Assembly: GCA_020444515.1 (NCBI GenBank)
Contig: JAHLKX010000002.1
Span: 584,146 to 648,145 of the forward strand
Direction of reading: 5' to 3'
Source: Bacteroidota bacterium
GTDB taxonomy: Bacteria > Bacteroidota > Bacteroidia > Bacteroidales > JAADJA01
Length of the DNA stretch: 64,000 nt
Each line of letters begins with the position of its first letter. Position 1 is the stretch's first letter. The translations under genes and the position numbers were made by a program. This document shows positions 9,363 to 18,700 of the stretch, piece by piece. The notes under the pieces are model-generated. The model saw only the letters and a program-made list of their open reading frames with translations, did no database searches and was not told where the DNA came from.

Positions 9363-10037
9363 TTAGTTTGATTTGAGTTGTTCCAGTAATTTGCCCAACA
9401 AGGAATTCCAAATTTTATAGCCATTTTCATTCAAATGTAATTGATCCTTCATAAATAAGGAATTATCGGGTGTTCCGTCCTTTTTAAGCAAAGGTGTTGC
9501 CGTATCCAGATAATGGTCTTTATCACTCTCTTCACAATAATCAGCTATCAGGTCGTTCAATTTCTTCATTTCGGGATAAAGACCCCAACGGCTCTGGCTG
9601 GGTTTTGCCGGGAGGTAAATGAAACTGGCATCTGGAAAATCTGAATTTAATTTTTCACGGATTGTTTTAAAGTCATTGAAAACCTGTTCAGCCTTTTTCC
9701 CACCTGAAATATCATTATCCCCGCAATAAAAAACGATGATATTAGGATCATAAGGTTTGGCAATCTGATCATAGAAATAGATCATATCTGATATCTCGGC
9801 TCCTCCAAAACCCCTATTCACGACTGGTTGATCAGGAAATGCATCATGGGTTTTCCACATGCGTATAGAGCTGCTTCCGATGAATAAGATGGGATTTTCA
9901 GGAACAGCATTTTTTGAGTCCCAATGTTGAAATGCATCAATTTCGTTTTGAAATCGCCTGGGATCCGGATCTTGTTTTTCCTGGCCAGATAAAAGGAATA
10001 CATGAAAAGCTAAAAAAATGATAATTGGAAGCCGCAT
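9363..10037 (-). CDS. Secreted SGNH/GDSL-family esterase or acetylhydrolase
   Basis: A signal peptide (about 1-19) precedes an SGNH hydrolase fold. Block I is FIGSSSIRMW with the nucleophile most likely Ser56, block II is NRGFGGAEIS, block III is GDNDI, and block V is DQLHLNENGY with the Asp-His pair. The length (224 aa) is normal for the family. Such enzymes in Bacteroidota often remove acetyl groups from polysaccharides or act as short-chain esterases; the substrate here cannot be told. It is followed after 2 bases by the 207-residue gene, and an exact TAATTTTG box lies 29 bases upstream of its start, so it heads a small operon that may extend into the GH57 gene. Confidence 0.9.
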   Translation of the reverse strand: MRLPIIIFLAFHVFLLSGQEKQDPDPRRFQNEIDAFQHWDSKNAVPENPILFIGSSSIRMWKTHDAFPDQPVVNRGFGGAEISDMIYFYDQIAKPYDPNIIVFYCGDNDISGGKKAEQVFNDFKTIREKLNSDFPDASFIYLPAKPSQSRWGLYPEMKKLNDLIADYCEESDKDHYLDTATPLLKKDGTPDNSLFMKDQLHLNENGYKIWNSLLGKLLEQLKSN

Positions 10038-10065
10038 TTGACATAAATTATTAAAAAATTGAAAA

Positions 10066-10073
10066 CAAAATTA
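10066..10073 (-). promoter_or_regulatory. -7 element (TAATTTTG) before the SGNH hydrolase gene
   Basis: An exact TAnnTTTG match on the minus strand, 29 bases before the ATG at 10037. No -33 TTTG at the expected spacing. Confidence 0.4.
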
Positions 10074-10144
10074 CAACAAAGCAATTTATCTATTCCTATT
10101 GGCTTAATGTTGAAAATAATTAAATTTCCAAACGATCCCAGTGA

Positions 10145-13087
10145 TCATTCATCCAACACACAACGTACATTGAATCCATAGATTTTATCGGTGTTCCAGT
10201 AATAGGAGCGGGCATCATTCGATTGAACAAAACGCATCGTAGCCAGACTTCCGCTGGATGTTGAGGACCAGAAATAACCCCTGAAATCGAGGTGATCAAA
10301 TGAGCCGTTGAATTGTCGCTGACCGGATAACAAGGCCTCAAAGCCACTGGCTCCACCTACCTTGAGCTGGGTACCTACATTTGTACCCCGGAAACCGGTA
10401 TTGTCACAAATTACCGTGGGATCTAGATGCTGTTCCATTGTGCACCATTCTGAATGTGACGGAATGTGCCAGCCTTCCGGGCAAACTCCCTGGCTTCCTT
10501 CAACTGTTGAGTATTCCATTAATTCATTCCAGAGATAAAATGCTCCATTGCTTTCACAATTGGCTATGCTATTGTTAAAGCAATATTTTTCGATCACCCC
10601 GTTATTGGAAGGTGTAGAGGTGCCATTGATCATAGTTCCAATGTTTAAGTTCTCAGCCATCCAGCACTGGTCCCCAATCTGGACGGTTGAGTAAATTTGT
10701 CCGTCGCGGTCATCAGGCAGGTTGTCGCCACAGTTGATAAAACCAACGTCGGGAAATTGTTCTGTTTTCCCGATATTATTGATCCAAAACTCATCCTTAT
10801 CTTGATTATCTACCTGTGCATCTAGGTTTACATCTCCACTGAAATAACCAAATGCTCCCGCCTCAATATTCCATTGCGTACTCAAATCAAATTCATCTAT
10901 GATACCATCGGCATTCAAATCACCACTGATCATCCCAAAAGCACCGCTGCCCAGGTCATTCTGGTTGCCCTCGTAAGCCTGCTCGGCAGAGATTGTAAAA
11001 TCGTATGAATAAACCCCAGCCGTTTCTATTAATGGATTTGCTGACAGTACCGGCAGGTGATTGCGATGCCAGATAACCACAAAAAGGTTGTCATTCAGTG
11101 TAAGGTTGAACAATGGGGGAGCACTTCCATTCAGGTTCACAATCTGTCCATCGTTCCGGATAAAAGCTGCCTGCTTGCCAATGGTGGCCTCAAATGTAGC
11201 CGAATTAATATCTGCGGCATCCCGATATTCCAGTAAAATCCAGTCAACTACATCCGGAGGTATGTTGGCAACAGTTTCGGTTCCCGGGTAGTCCCAGGGT
11301 GGACCGGAAAAAGGTTGGGATAGAGGAATAATGCCTGCTGTGTTCAAAGTAGTATTCATAGTTGAACCATTAAAAGGCCCCTCCAGCATCGCAGTAATAT
11401 CAATTAATGATCCTCCTTCAACGGTGATGGTGCGTGAAGGACCAGCTCCGGTTTCACAATAAAATTCACCATACCATGACGAACTAACCGGGACATTCCA
11501 TGTAAGTAAATTGCCGGTTTCACCTTCAAAATCAGGAGAACTCAGGATTCCTCCATTATAATACCATTGATAAGGAGTTCCAGCCTCCAGCGCATCAAAA
11601 GCGGTCATATTCTCCATTTGACTGTTATTAATGAGGTGAATAGCCTGGTCTTCTTCGCCGAGTAACCAGGTAATATTATTTAACCACTGACCATTTTGAT
11701 AAATATCTCCTGTAATGTGCAACCTGCAAATGTTATAAATATCCTGTATAATCCCATTATTTATAAGGTTTCCATTAATATTGGCAATGTGGGTAGATGT
11801 ATTATCATTTTGCAGAATCCCATTAACTTCAACATTCCCATTAAAAATCATGGGTGTTCTGAACTGGAATGTTCCACTTAAATCGATGACATTATTCACT
11901 ATTTCCACATACTGAAAATAAGCATCGTTATCCTGATAAATTTTTAATGAACCTTTAGTATTATTGACTTGCATAGTTATTACTGTCTCCTTTATATAAC
12001 CACCCGATACTTTGAGTGAATCAAATCCTTCGGAAAATACCAAGGTATCATAATCAAGATCAATAATTGTATTTACAAATGATAAATTAGATTGTGCAAT
12101 AACCAATCCACTGGGATTGCTTTTTAGTAATTGCTCACCCTCAAATGGAAGCACAAAATTCAAATTCTGGTCACCATCTCCTGACAGGTAAGTATAATAA
12201 TTTGTCCAGTTGCCATGATTAACAATATTTCCGGTAATATAAAGACGCCATCCATAAAGTTGATCAAAGAGGGCTTCGTTATTTATAAAATCACCATAAA
12301 CCGACATGACCTGGTTGCTTATTAATTTATTGGAAAGTGACCCTTCTACCCTAACATTTCCATAAATTTCAAATGGAGAAGAAAATATAAAAAATCCATC
12401 GATTACTAATTCATCAGCAACAATTATAATATTTGAAACATAATCGGAATTTGTATTTTGCCGGAAATAAAGTTCACCAGGCGAATTTGGGCAGATAATT
12501 GTTCCATTAGATATTAAACCGTTAAATAAAAAAATAGAATCCAGTCCTGAAGTCATGTATAGGGTATCGTCATTAAAATCAACGTTAGCGCTATTAAATC
12601 TTAAAGGAATTGAAGATGAGATATGTCCGGAAGGTTTGTTAATGGTAAGATTGACTCCTTCAAAGTCAACATACGTTTTAATTTCCTGAGGGAAAGCCCC
12701 TACAAGATTCGTTTCCCCATTTTGCCATGCACCGTGGTTTTCAAGATTACCATTGATATTTAGGGTCAAAATATAGGATATATCATCGATCAATCCATTA
12801 TTGACAACATTTCCTGATATATCAAGGATTCTTTGTGCTCCTGTATTTCTGAGCTCGCCACCGGTTTGAATGTTCAGATCATCACATGTAGCATTTTGAT
12901 CAAGATAAACCGGTCCTTTTAATACTACGTTGTCAATTGAAGTTGGAACCGAACCTCCTGTCCAGGTAGCGGGATCGGACCAATTCCCACCATCAGTCGT
13001 AGATTCGATGGTAACTTGAGCAATACTGAAGTTAAAGAAAAATAATAAGGGTAGTAAAACCAGCCTGGTAAAAATTTTAGCATTCAT
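10145..13087 (-). CDS. Large secreted beta-solenoid surface protein with dockerin-like module and FISUMP domain
   Basis: Residues 1-23 are a signal peptide. About 24-560 are glycine/asparagine-rich beta-solenoid repeats with recurring INGNL or ISGNVVNNG turns; the start (GGNWSDPATWTGGSVP) is typical of secreted Bacteroidota surface proteins. Residues about 563-780 are the LEGPFNG beta domain with two EF-hand-like loops (SGDLNADGIIDEFD, SGDVNLDAQVDNQD). The last ~195 residues are a FISUMP domain ([20 protein letters not shown], then GVCPEGWHIPSHSEW and a closing GFNVRCV). FISUMP domains are common in Fibrobacter and Bacteroidota surface proteins; their function is not known. No T9SS sorting domain is present. 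The same module order ends the 2,428-residue protein at 55590-62876. Confidence 0.85.
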   Translation of the reverse strand: MNAKIFTRLVLLPLLFFFNFSIAQVTIESTTDGGNWSDPATWTGGSVPTSIDNVVLKGPVYLDQNATCDDLNIQTGGELRNTGAQRILDISGNVVNNGLIDDISYILTLNINGNLENHGAWQNGETNLVGAFPQEIKTYVDFEGVNLTINKPSGHISSSIPLRFNSANVDFNDDTLYMTSGLDSIFLFNGLISNGTIICPNSPGELYFRQNTNSDYVSNIIIVADELVIDGFFIFSSPFEIYGNVRVEGSLSNKLISNQVMSVYGDFINNEALFDQLYGWRLYITGNIVNHGNWTNYYTYLSGDGDQNLNFVLPFEGEQLLKSNPSGLVIAQSNLSFVNTIIDLDYDTLVFSEGFDSLKVSGGYIKETVITMQVNNTKGSLKIYQDNDAYFQYVEIVNNVIDLSGTFQFRTPMIFNGNVEVNGILQNDNTSTHIANINGNLINNGIIQDIYNICRLHITGDIYQNGQWLNNITWLLGEEDQAIHLINNSQMENMTAFDALEAGTPYQWYYNGGILSSPDFEGETGNLLTWNVPVSSSWYGEFYCETGAGPSRTITVEGGSLIDITAMLEGPFNGSTMNTTLNTAGIIPLSQPFSGPPWDYPGTETVANIPPDVVDWILLEYRDAADINSATFEATIGKQAAFIRNDGQIVNLNGSAPPLFNLTLNDNLFVVIWHRNHLPVLSANPLIETAGVYSYDFTISAEQAYEGNQNDLGSGAFGMISGDLNADGIIDEFDLSTQWNIEAGAFGYFSGDVNLDAQVDNQDKDEFWINNIGKTEQFPDVGFINCGDNLPDDRDGQIYSTVQIGDQCWMAENLNIGTMINGTSTPSNNGVIEKYCFNNSIANCESNGAFYLWNELMEYSTVEGSQGVCPEGWHIPSHSEWCTMEQHLDPTVICDNTGFRGTNVGTQLKVGGASGFEALLSGQRQFNGSFDHLDFRGYFWSSTSSGSLATMRFVQSNDARSYYWNTDKIYGFNVRCVLDE

Positions 13088-13146
13088 TGGGTCAGATGTT
13101 ATGCGTTAATGTTGGGGTATTTCCTATAAAAATACAAAACATCTGC

Positions 13147-13170
13147 ATAGGGATAAGAAATAATCCCTAT
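13147..13170. promoter_or_regulatory. Inverted repeat upstream of the beta-solenoid gene
   Basis: Two exact 8-base arms (ATAGGGAT at 13147-13154 and ATCCCTAT at 13163-13170) are separated by 8 bases, 60 bases upstream of the ATG at 13087 and just after the preceding gene's terminator. There is no T-run, so an operator or leader hairpin is more likely than a terminator. Confidence 0.3.
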
Positions 13171-13215
13171 TTAACGGATAATTAACAAGATACATCTACC
13201 TGACGACATGCAATC

Positions 13216-13244
13216 AAAAAAAGGGCACCCGTTGAGCACCCTTC
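13216..13244 (-). terminator. Rho-independent terminator after the cohesin-domain gene
   Basis: On the minus strand AAGGGTGCTC pairs, with three G-U pairs, to GGGTGCCCTT over a 3-base loop, and a run of seven T follows. It lies 17 bases after the stop of the 13261-15735 gene. Confidence 0.65.
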
Positions 13245-13260
13245 TTCATTTGAATTGCAA

Positions 13261-15735
13261 TTATTCAGGCACCTGGCTTTGATACCCGGTGTTATTCGAC
13301 TTTCCGGGAGTTTGTCCGCCGGCACCCAGGTTTACCTTCCAGTAGTTGGTTTCATCGGTATTTTGCACCAGGCCATTCAAATTAAAGTCACCACCTTTGT
13401 AACCAGATTGCCCCAGGTCGACCTTCCACACAGCAGTTTCATCCGTGTTTTGGATTAGGCCATTGCCGTTACCATCTGCAGATATCATCCCCCAGACGCC
13501 GGGCTCCAATTGTTTATGACCATTGATTCCCCCGTAGGCCTGTCCTGAACCGGTTGTAAAATCCCAGGAATAGGAACCCCCTGATAAAGTAAGTTCTGAA
13601 GCAGAAATAACACCCAAATGATTTCTGTGAAAGATAACAACATACAGGTTTTCAGAAATTGCCGCAGTAAACAATAGGGGATCAATTCCATTAAGTCCAA
13701 CAACCACGCCTGTGTTTAAAACAAAGGCTGCTTTCTGTTCAACAATGGTTGCAGATGTGGCATTTGCTGGTGAAGTTGCATCCCTGAGTTGCACAAGTAC
13801 CCAATCCGTTACATTGGCAGGAATGGCTCCAACGGATTCAGAACCGGTATATCGCCAGACGGGACTTGCATTGTCATAATAAGGTAACGAAGGATTGAAG
13901 GGTTGAGCCAACGGTATATAGTTAAAAGAGTTCAGTGTGGTTTCCATTAAATCTGTGGAGGTATTATAAGGCCCTTCCATGAATACCTTCAAGTTGACTG
14001 TATATCCTGCACTGCCCGTAATCCCTCCATTTTGAAGCAGAGGTAATGGAATCCCTTCATTGAGGAGAAGTTCACTAAAGTTGACATAAGCAAATTCACC
14101 TACGGTAAGTTCAGGATTTAACTGAAACCTGACTTTAAACATGGTACCCGGCGAATTGAAACTAGTCGTTCCTGCGCCCGCAAAGGAGATGGTATTCCCT
14201 GAAATTACTTTTGCAAAGTTCCAGCCATCGGTCATGGTGCCCGCAGTAATGATATCTATGGCTGTTAATTCTGGCGTTTTAAAACTAATGGTTCCCTGTA
14301 TCGAAAGCACTTCCTGCCCCGAAGGCAACGAACCCATCGCTACCGGAATGTCATAAATTGAACCCAATGTAGAATTTACACTCGGGATCGTAACATAAGT
14401 ATCATAAACCGCAATGTTACCACTTGTTCCGAATGCGCCGACATCATCGGTCGCTGTTAGCTGGATAATCCCACTTTTATGCGCTGTTAGCAAACCAGAA
14501 CTATTAACGGATCCCACGGTTGGGTCGGATGAACTCCATGTGTAAGGAGGAACTCCGCCACTGGCTGTAAATGTGTTGGTTTCCCCGGCTACAATGGTAT
14601 AAGTATTGGGTGAAATTGTAATGTTCCCAAACGTAATCATTGAAAATAAACCATCATCAGTTTTTGCAGGTATGGTCTCATTAAACAGGGCATTTTGAAA
14701 ATAAATCCAGGTATTTCCTGAATTAACTGCTGAAATATCAAATTGAATAAAGAATAATACACCTCCTCCTGTTAAAGGCGTTGTTCCTGCAAAAGAAACA
14801 CTTAAAGCCCCATGTGTGGTATTGTTGAATTCAATATTCGAATAAGTCTCCAGTAAGGTCCCGGTTTTGTTAATTCCTGTTGGATAAAGGATATTTCCAT
14901 TGAAAGTAAAGCTCAAGTCACCCGATAGAATACCCAGTCCATTCACGGAAGTTGTATAAACCGGAATATCAATGGTTCCACCCTGCCATTCACTGGTATC
15001 AGGGATGGTTAACTTTAAGGCCCTGACCTCAATGAAATCCGTAGTTTCATCGATAATTCCGTTATCATCTTCCACATTGACTTTGGTGAATCCTTGTGAT
15101 AGCGCTGTGAGCATTGCAGTGGATGGTCCATTACTAACAATACTGGCTACCCCAGGATCTGTTACATCCCATGAATAGGGTGCCGTACCGCCGCTTACTG
15201 AAAATTGTAGTTGTTCACCCACAGCCAGTAGGCCATTGTCAGGAGAAATGTTAATGGTGGGCAGGGCAATTACCGTAATATATCCATCATCGTAAAGCAT
15301 AGGAGGATATCCTTCATTAAAGTAGTTATTGACTTCGTCACCATCAAAACTAATCCAGGTAGCTCCTGCACCTATACAAGTGAAATTTAAATTGAACAAT
15401 ATACCTGTTCCAGTCAAGGCGGTTGAACCAGCATTGGCAATATTTACATAATTGGGTTCCGAATTGTTATATACCGGGGTACTCCAGGAGGAAGACATGG
15501 TACCTGCAACATCGATCGAATTTAAAGATAAACGGGTACTGTTAAAGTAGATTCGAAACTGATATGACAATACATCAAATCCGGTTAATGAATTATCTAC
15601 ATTAACCGGAATGATTAGGTTATCTCCAACATCAGCAGATGCATCGGGGATCGTCATTTGAATGGGTTGTCCCTGGATAAAAAATCCTGAGAGCACCATT
15701 ATGATTAGTAATAATTTATTTTTAATCTTTTTCAT
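13261..15735 (-). CDS. Secreted protein with three cohesin-like domains, Ig-like spacers and a dockerin-like C-terminal module
   Basis: After a signal peptide (1-22) the protein alternates cohesin-like domains (about 23-152, 239-368, 443-575) with bacterial Ig-like (BIG2-type) spacers (about 153-238 and 370-440). Each cohesin-like domain opens with an IPD- or IPS-type strand, has a VDNSLTGFDVLSYQF-like core and a late GxGxLFxxxF strand followed by a conserved NEGxP or NETIP loop, as in cohesins that bind dockerins through a hydrophobic face. Residues about 576-824 are the recurring LKVFMEGP plus double EF-hand module (DGNGNGLIQNTDE, then GDFNLNGLVQNTDE), ending QSQVPE. It lies 42 bases after the 1,798-residue gene, probably in one operon, and ends at a terminator. 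A scaffold role is inference; cohesin-like sandwiches also occur as plain adhesin modules. Confidence 0.83.
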   Translation of the reverse strand: MKKIKNKLLLIIMVLSGFFIQGQPIQMTIPDASADVGDNLIIPVNVDNSLTGFDVLSYQFRIYFNSTRLSLNSIDVAGTMSSSWSTPVYNNSEPNYVNIANAGSTALTGTGILFNLNFTCIGAGATWISFDGDEVNNYFNEGYPPMLYDDGYITVIALPTINISPDNGLLAVGEQLQFSVSGGTAPYSWDVTDPGVASIVSNGPSTAMLTALSQGFTKVNVEDDNGIIDETTDFIEVRALKLTIPDTSEWQGGTIDIPVYTTSVNGLGILSGDLSFTFNGNILYPTGINKTGTLLETYSNIEFNNTTHGALSVSFAGTTPLTGGGVLFFIQFDISAVNSGNTWIYFQNALFNETIPAKTDDGLFSMITFGNITISPNTYTIVAGETNTFTASGGVPPYTWSSSDPTVGSVNSSGLLTAHKSGIIQLTATDDVGAFGTSGNIAVYDTYVTIPSVNSTLGSIYDIPVAMGSLPSGQEVLSIQGTISFKTPELTAIDIITAGTMTDGWNFAKVISGNTISFAGAGTTSFNSPGTMFKVRFQLNPELTVGEFAYVNFSELLLNEGIPLPLLQNGGITGSAGYTVNLKVFMEGPYNTSTDLMETTLNSFNYIPLAQPFNPSLPYYDNASPVWRYTGSESVGAIPANVTDWVLVQLRDATSPANATSATIVEQKAAFVLNTGVVVGLNGIDPLLFTAAISENLYVVIFHRNHLGVISASELTLSGGSYSWDFTTGSGQAYGGINGHKQLEPGVWGMISADGNGNGLIQNTDETAVWKVDLGQSGYKGGDFNLNGLVQNTDETNYWKVNLGAGGQTPGKSNNTGYQSQVPE

Positions 15736-15777
15736 TTTGTCAGATTTTTAGATTCAACATCAGTTTAATCACCTTAT

Positions 15778-18700
15778 TTATCTGACAATCTGAATTTTTC
15801 TTGTCGTACTTCTATCTCCTGCTTTAAATCTCAGAAAATAAATCCCATTTTCAAGATTGGATCCATCAGAACTGGTTCCATCCCACCGAATTTTATAATG
15901 CGCTTTTGCATGCTGGCCATTGGCTATTTCTGAGACCAATTGACCAAATAAATTATAAACACCGATGAATATATGGTTCCCATCTTGCTGCACAGTATAC
16001 TCAATCGTCAACTCATCTTTAAATGGATTAGGATAACATGCTATTTGATTATTTAAATTGTTATGATCCTTTAATCCGGTTGCAAAACCATTAATATAAA
16101 CAGTTCCACTATGGGCATTCCATGTAAGATCGGTTTCATTGGCCATAAAGAAGGTTGCCTCAACAGGGGTTTCAAATCCCAGCCCAATTCCCTCTTTTGC
16201 TTTGAACTTCAGATTCGCAATGGTAATATCAGTTTCAAGCGATTCAACACCCGCAAAAGCAATGCTGATCATTCCCGTCTCCTCATCAATGTGTTGCGCA
16301 ATGTTCATTTCAGGGATTAAATTTTCAATTTCTAATGCCGTTAAATAGGCCGGATCATACACCAGGGTCATTTGCATTGAAAGTACTTCCGAAACATTCG
16401 AAATACTCAGTGGAAGTTCAAATTCTTCACCCGGCTCAACAGATGCATTGGCGATATCCAGGGCTACCTCAGAAACAAAATTTGGGGCAGGCGTAAGTAA
16501 GGAAGCGTCAAAGTAACTCCTGAAACCCACCACAAATTGTAAAATATGGGCTGCATCCAATGCGCTAACAATTCCATTTCCGGTCACATCCCCAACATTT
16601 TGCTGTGTTGGGGTAAGCGGATAAGTAACCCCATTATCAAGGGCATATAAGAGAACCAGTGTGGCATCATATGCCTGAACGACACTGTTCAGACTAACAT
16701 CACCAAGTAAGGGATTAATGGCTCCACTGGTTCCATAGGGATCATAATCCACTCCATCGGATACCGGCTCACCTGTTCCTCCCGGATTTCCTGAATGCGT
16801 AGGTCCTGTATTGCTTCCCCACCAGTTATTTTCTGCGTCAATCAGAAAGGATTGATTGACATTGTAAACACCCATATTTTGGATATTGTAAAAATCGCAG
16901 AAATTTATTGTTGGATTTGAGGCTGCCTGGGCATACACCCCATAATCACAATTATTGAATGAACAATTCGTAATGGTCGGGCTGGAACTTATTGTTTTAA
17001 TTCCATATCCAGTGCCATATTCACACCATCTGAAAATGCAATTATCAAATAAACACAATGGATCAAGTGCAACATCATTTATAGTAATTCCATACCAGGA
17101 ATAGAAATCATATGCAGTTGCTGTACCATCTGAGTTGGAGTCTCCTCCGTAAAAATCATCTGTTGTACTTGTAAAAACAATATAACCTCCTGAAACCGGA
17201 GTCCCCTGGGCCAATAGCCCATTATTTACCGACATGGAACCGCCATTCCAGAATTTACATACTACACCCGGATCAATTGTGAGTGTTACGCCTGTTCCAA
17301 TTGTGTAAGAACTGAAGAAATAAGGAATGTTTGTAACTCCTCCAAAAGAGCGTTTTGGAAGCACTTGGTCAGAAGTTAATGTTTCATCATTTACCCTGAT
17401 CATTTTGTAAGTTGTTCCTGTGATCAAGTTTCCTGAAGTTGATGCAGGATAAGCTACCAGTGAAATGCTAAGGGGAGCATAAGATAAATCATCGAAAGTA
17501 TTATTATCAATTACCGGTGTACAAACACCACTATTTGAAATGGCATAAAACGACTTGTAAAATAGGTTGTTTGTAATAGTCGGAGAAGCACTATATAATC
17601 TTATTGGGTATTGATTATACCTCATTATGCTAAAATTAATAAAACTATCATCATCACTAACATCATTAAATACAATTTCTCCACCCAGATCAACCGGGGA
17701 AGTTGCTGTTCCATTTTGTTCTGTGTCGGCCGGATTTCCATAATTATCATCTCTCCAATCTGTAAAAATGACTTCATTTCCGGGGGCACCATCCATTTCG
17801 AGTGTACCATTTATAGAAAAATCCTGACGGCCATCGGATTTGAAAACGGTCCCCGCTGGAATAGTTATCGTTGTTCCCGAATTCACTGTTGCCCCATAAA
17901 ACATGTAAGTTATATTTGTGAAGCCAGCAAAATCACGTTGAATAAAAGTGGCAGTTTGTGAATAGGTTTCTGGTTGAATTCCAATGGCTAATTTGCCTAC
18001 ATTGGCAACTGTATTTCCTGAGAACGTGGGATTGGAAAACATGGCCATATAAACAGGTTCCTGAGTAAAATTATATATGTCACAATTGGTAATTAGAGGA
18101 TCAGCAGTTCCGAAAATTCCAAAAGCATTACCATAACCTTGTTGGAATACAGTTTCATTAACAGTAACTTTAGCATCTTTAATACGCACTGCTCCCCAGG
18201 TTGTATTGGCTCCAAAAGCATTGCCATATCCACCACCAGTATACCTTACTTCACAATATTCTAAGATATTGGACACATCGATACTTTCTTCATAATAAAT
18301 CAACCCGGTCCAATCGTAATTTGTAGGAATAGAACTACTTCCATCATTGTTGGTGTCACCACCTGCAGAATCATCCTTTATGGATGTGAAAATAATTTTA
18401 TCAGCTAATGTACCGGTCGCATTTAACCCACCATGCGTATAGATACCGACAAAATATGATCCCCTGAATTTCATGATAATTCCTTCTTCAAGGGTTAATA
18501 CTGCACCGGCGTTAATCAATAGATCATCTGCGATATAGGCAATATTGGAAAATCCAGCTAGGCTTCTTTTGTTTAGTGTTGCATTTGTTGAAAGAGAGTA
18601 ACCTCCAAGGCCTTCAATTAGAAAAATACCGTTACTCAAATTTGCAGCCAATGAAATATTCGTGAAAGTAGGATTTGAAGTCAAAGACATGGCTATCGGA

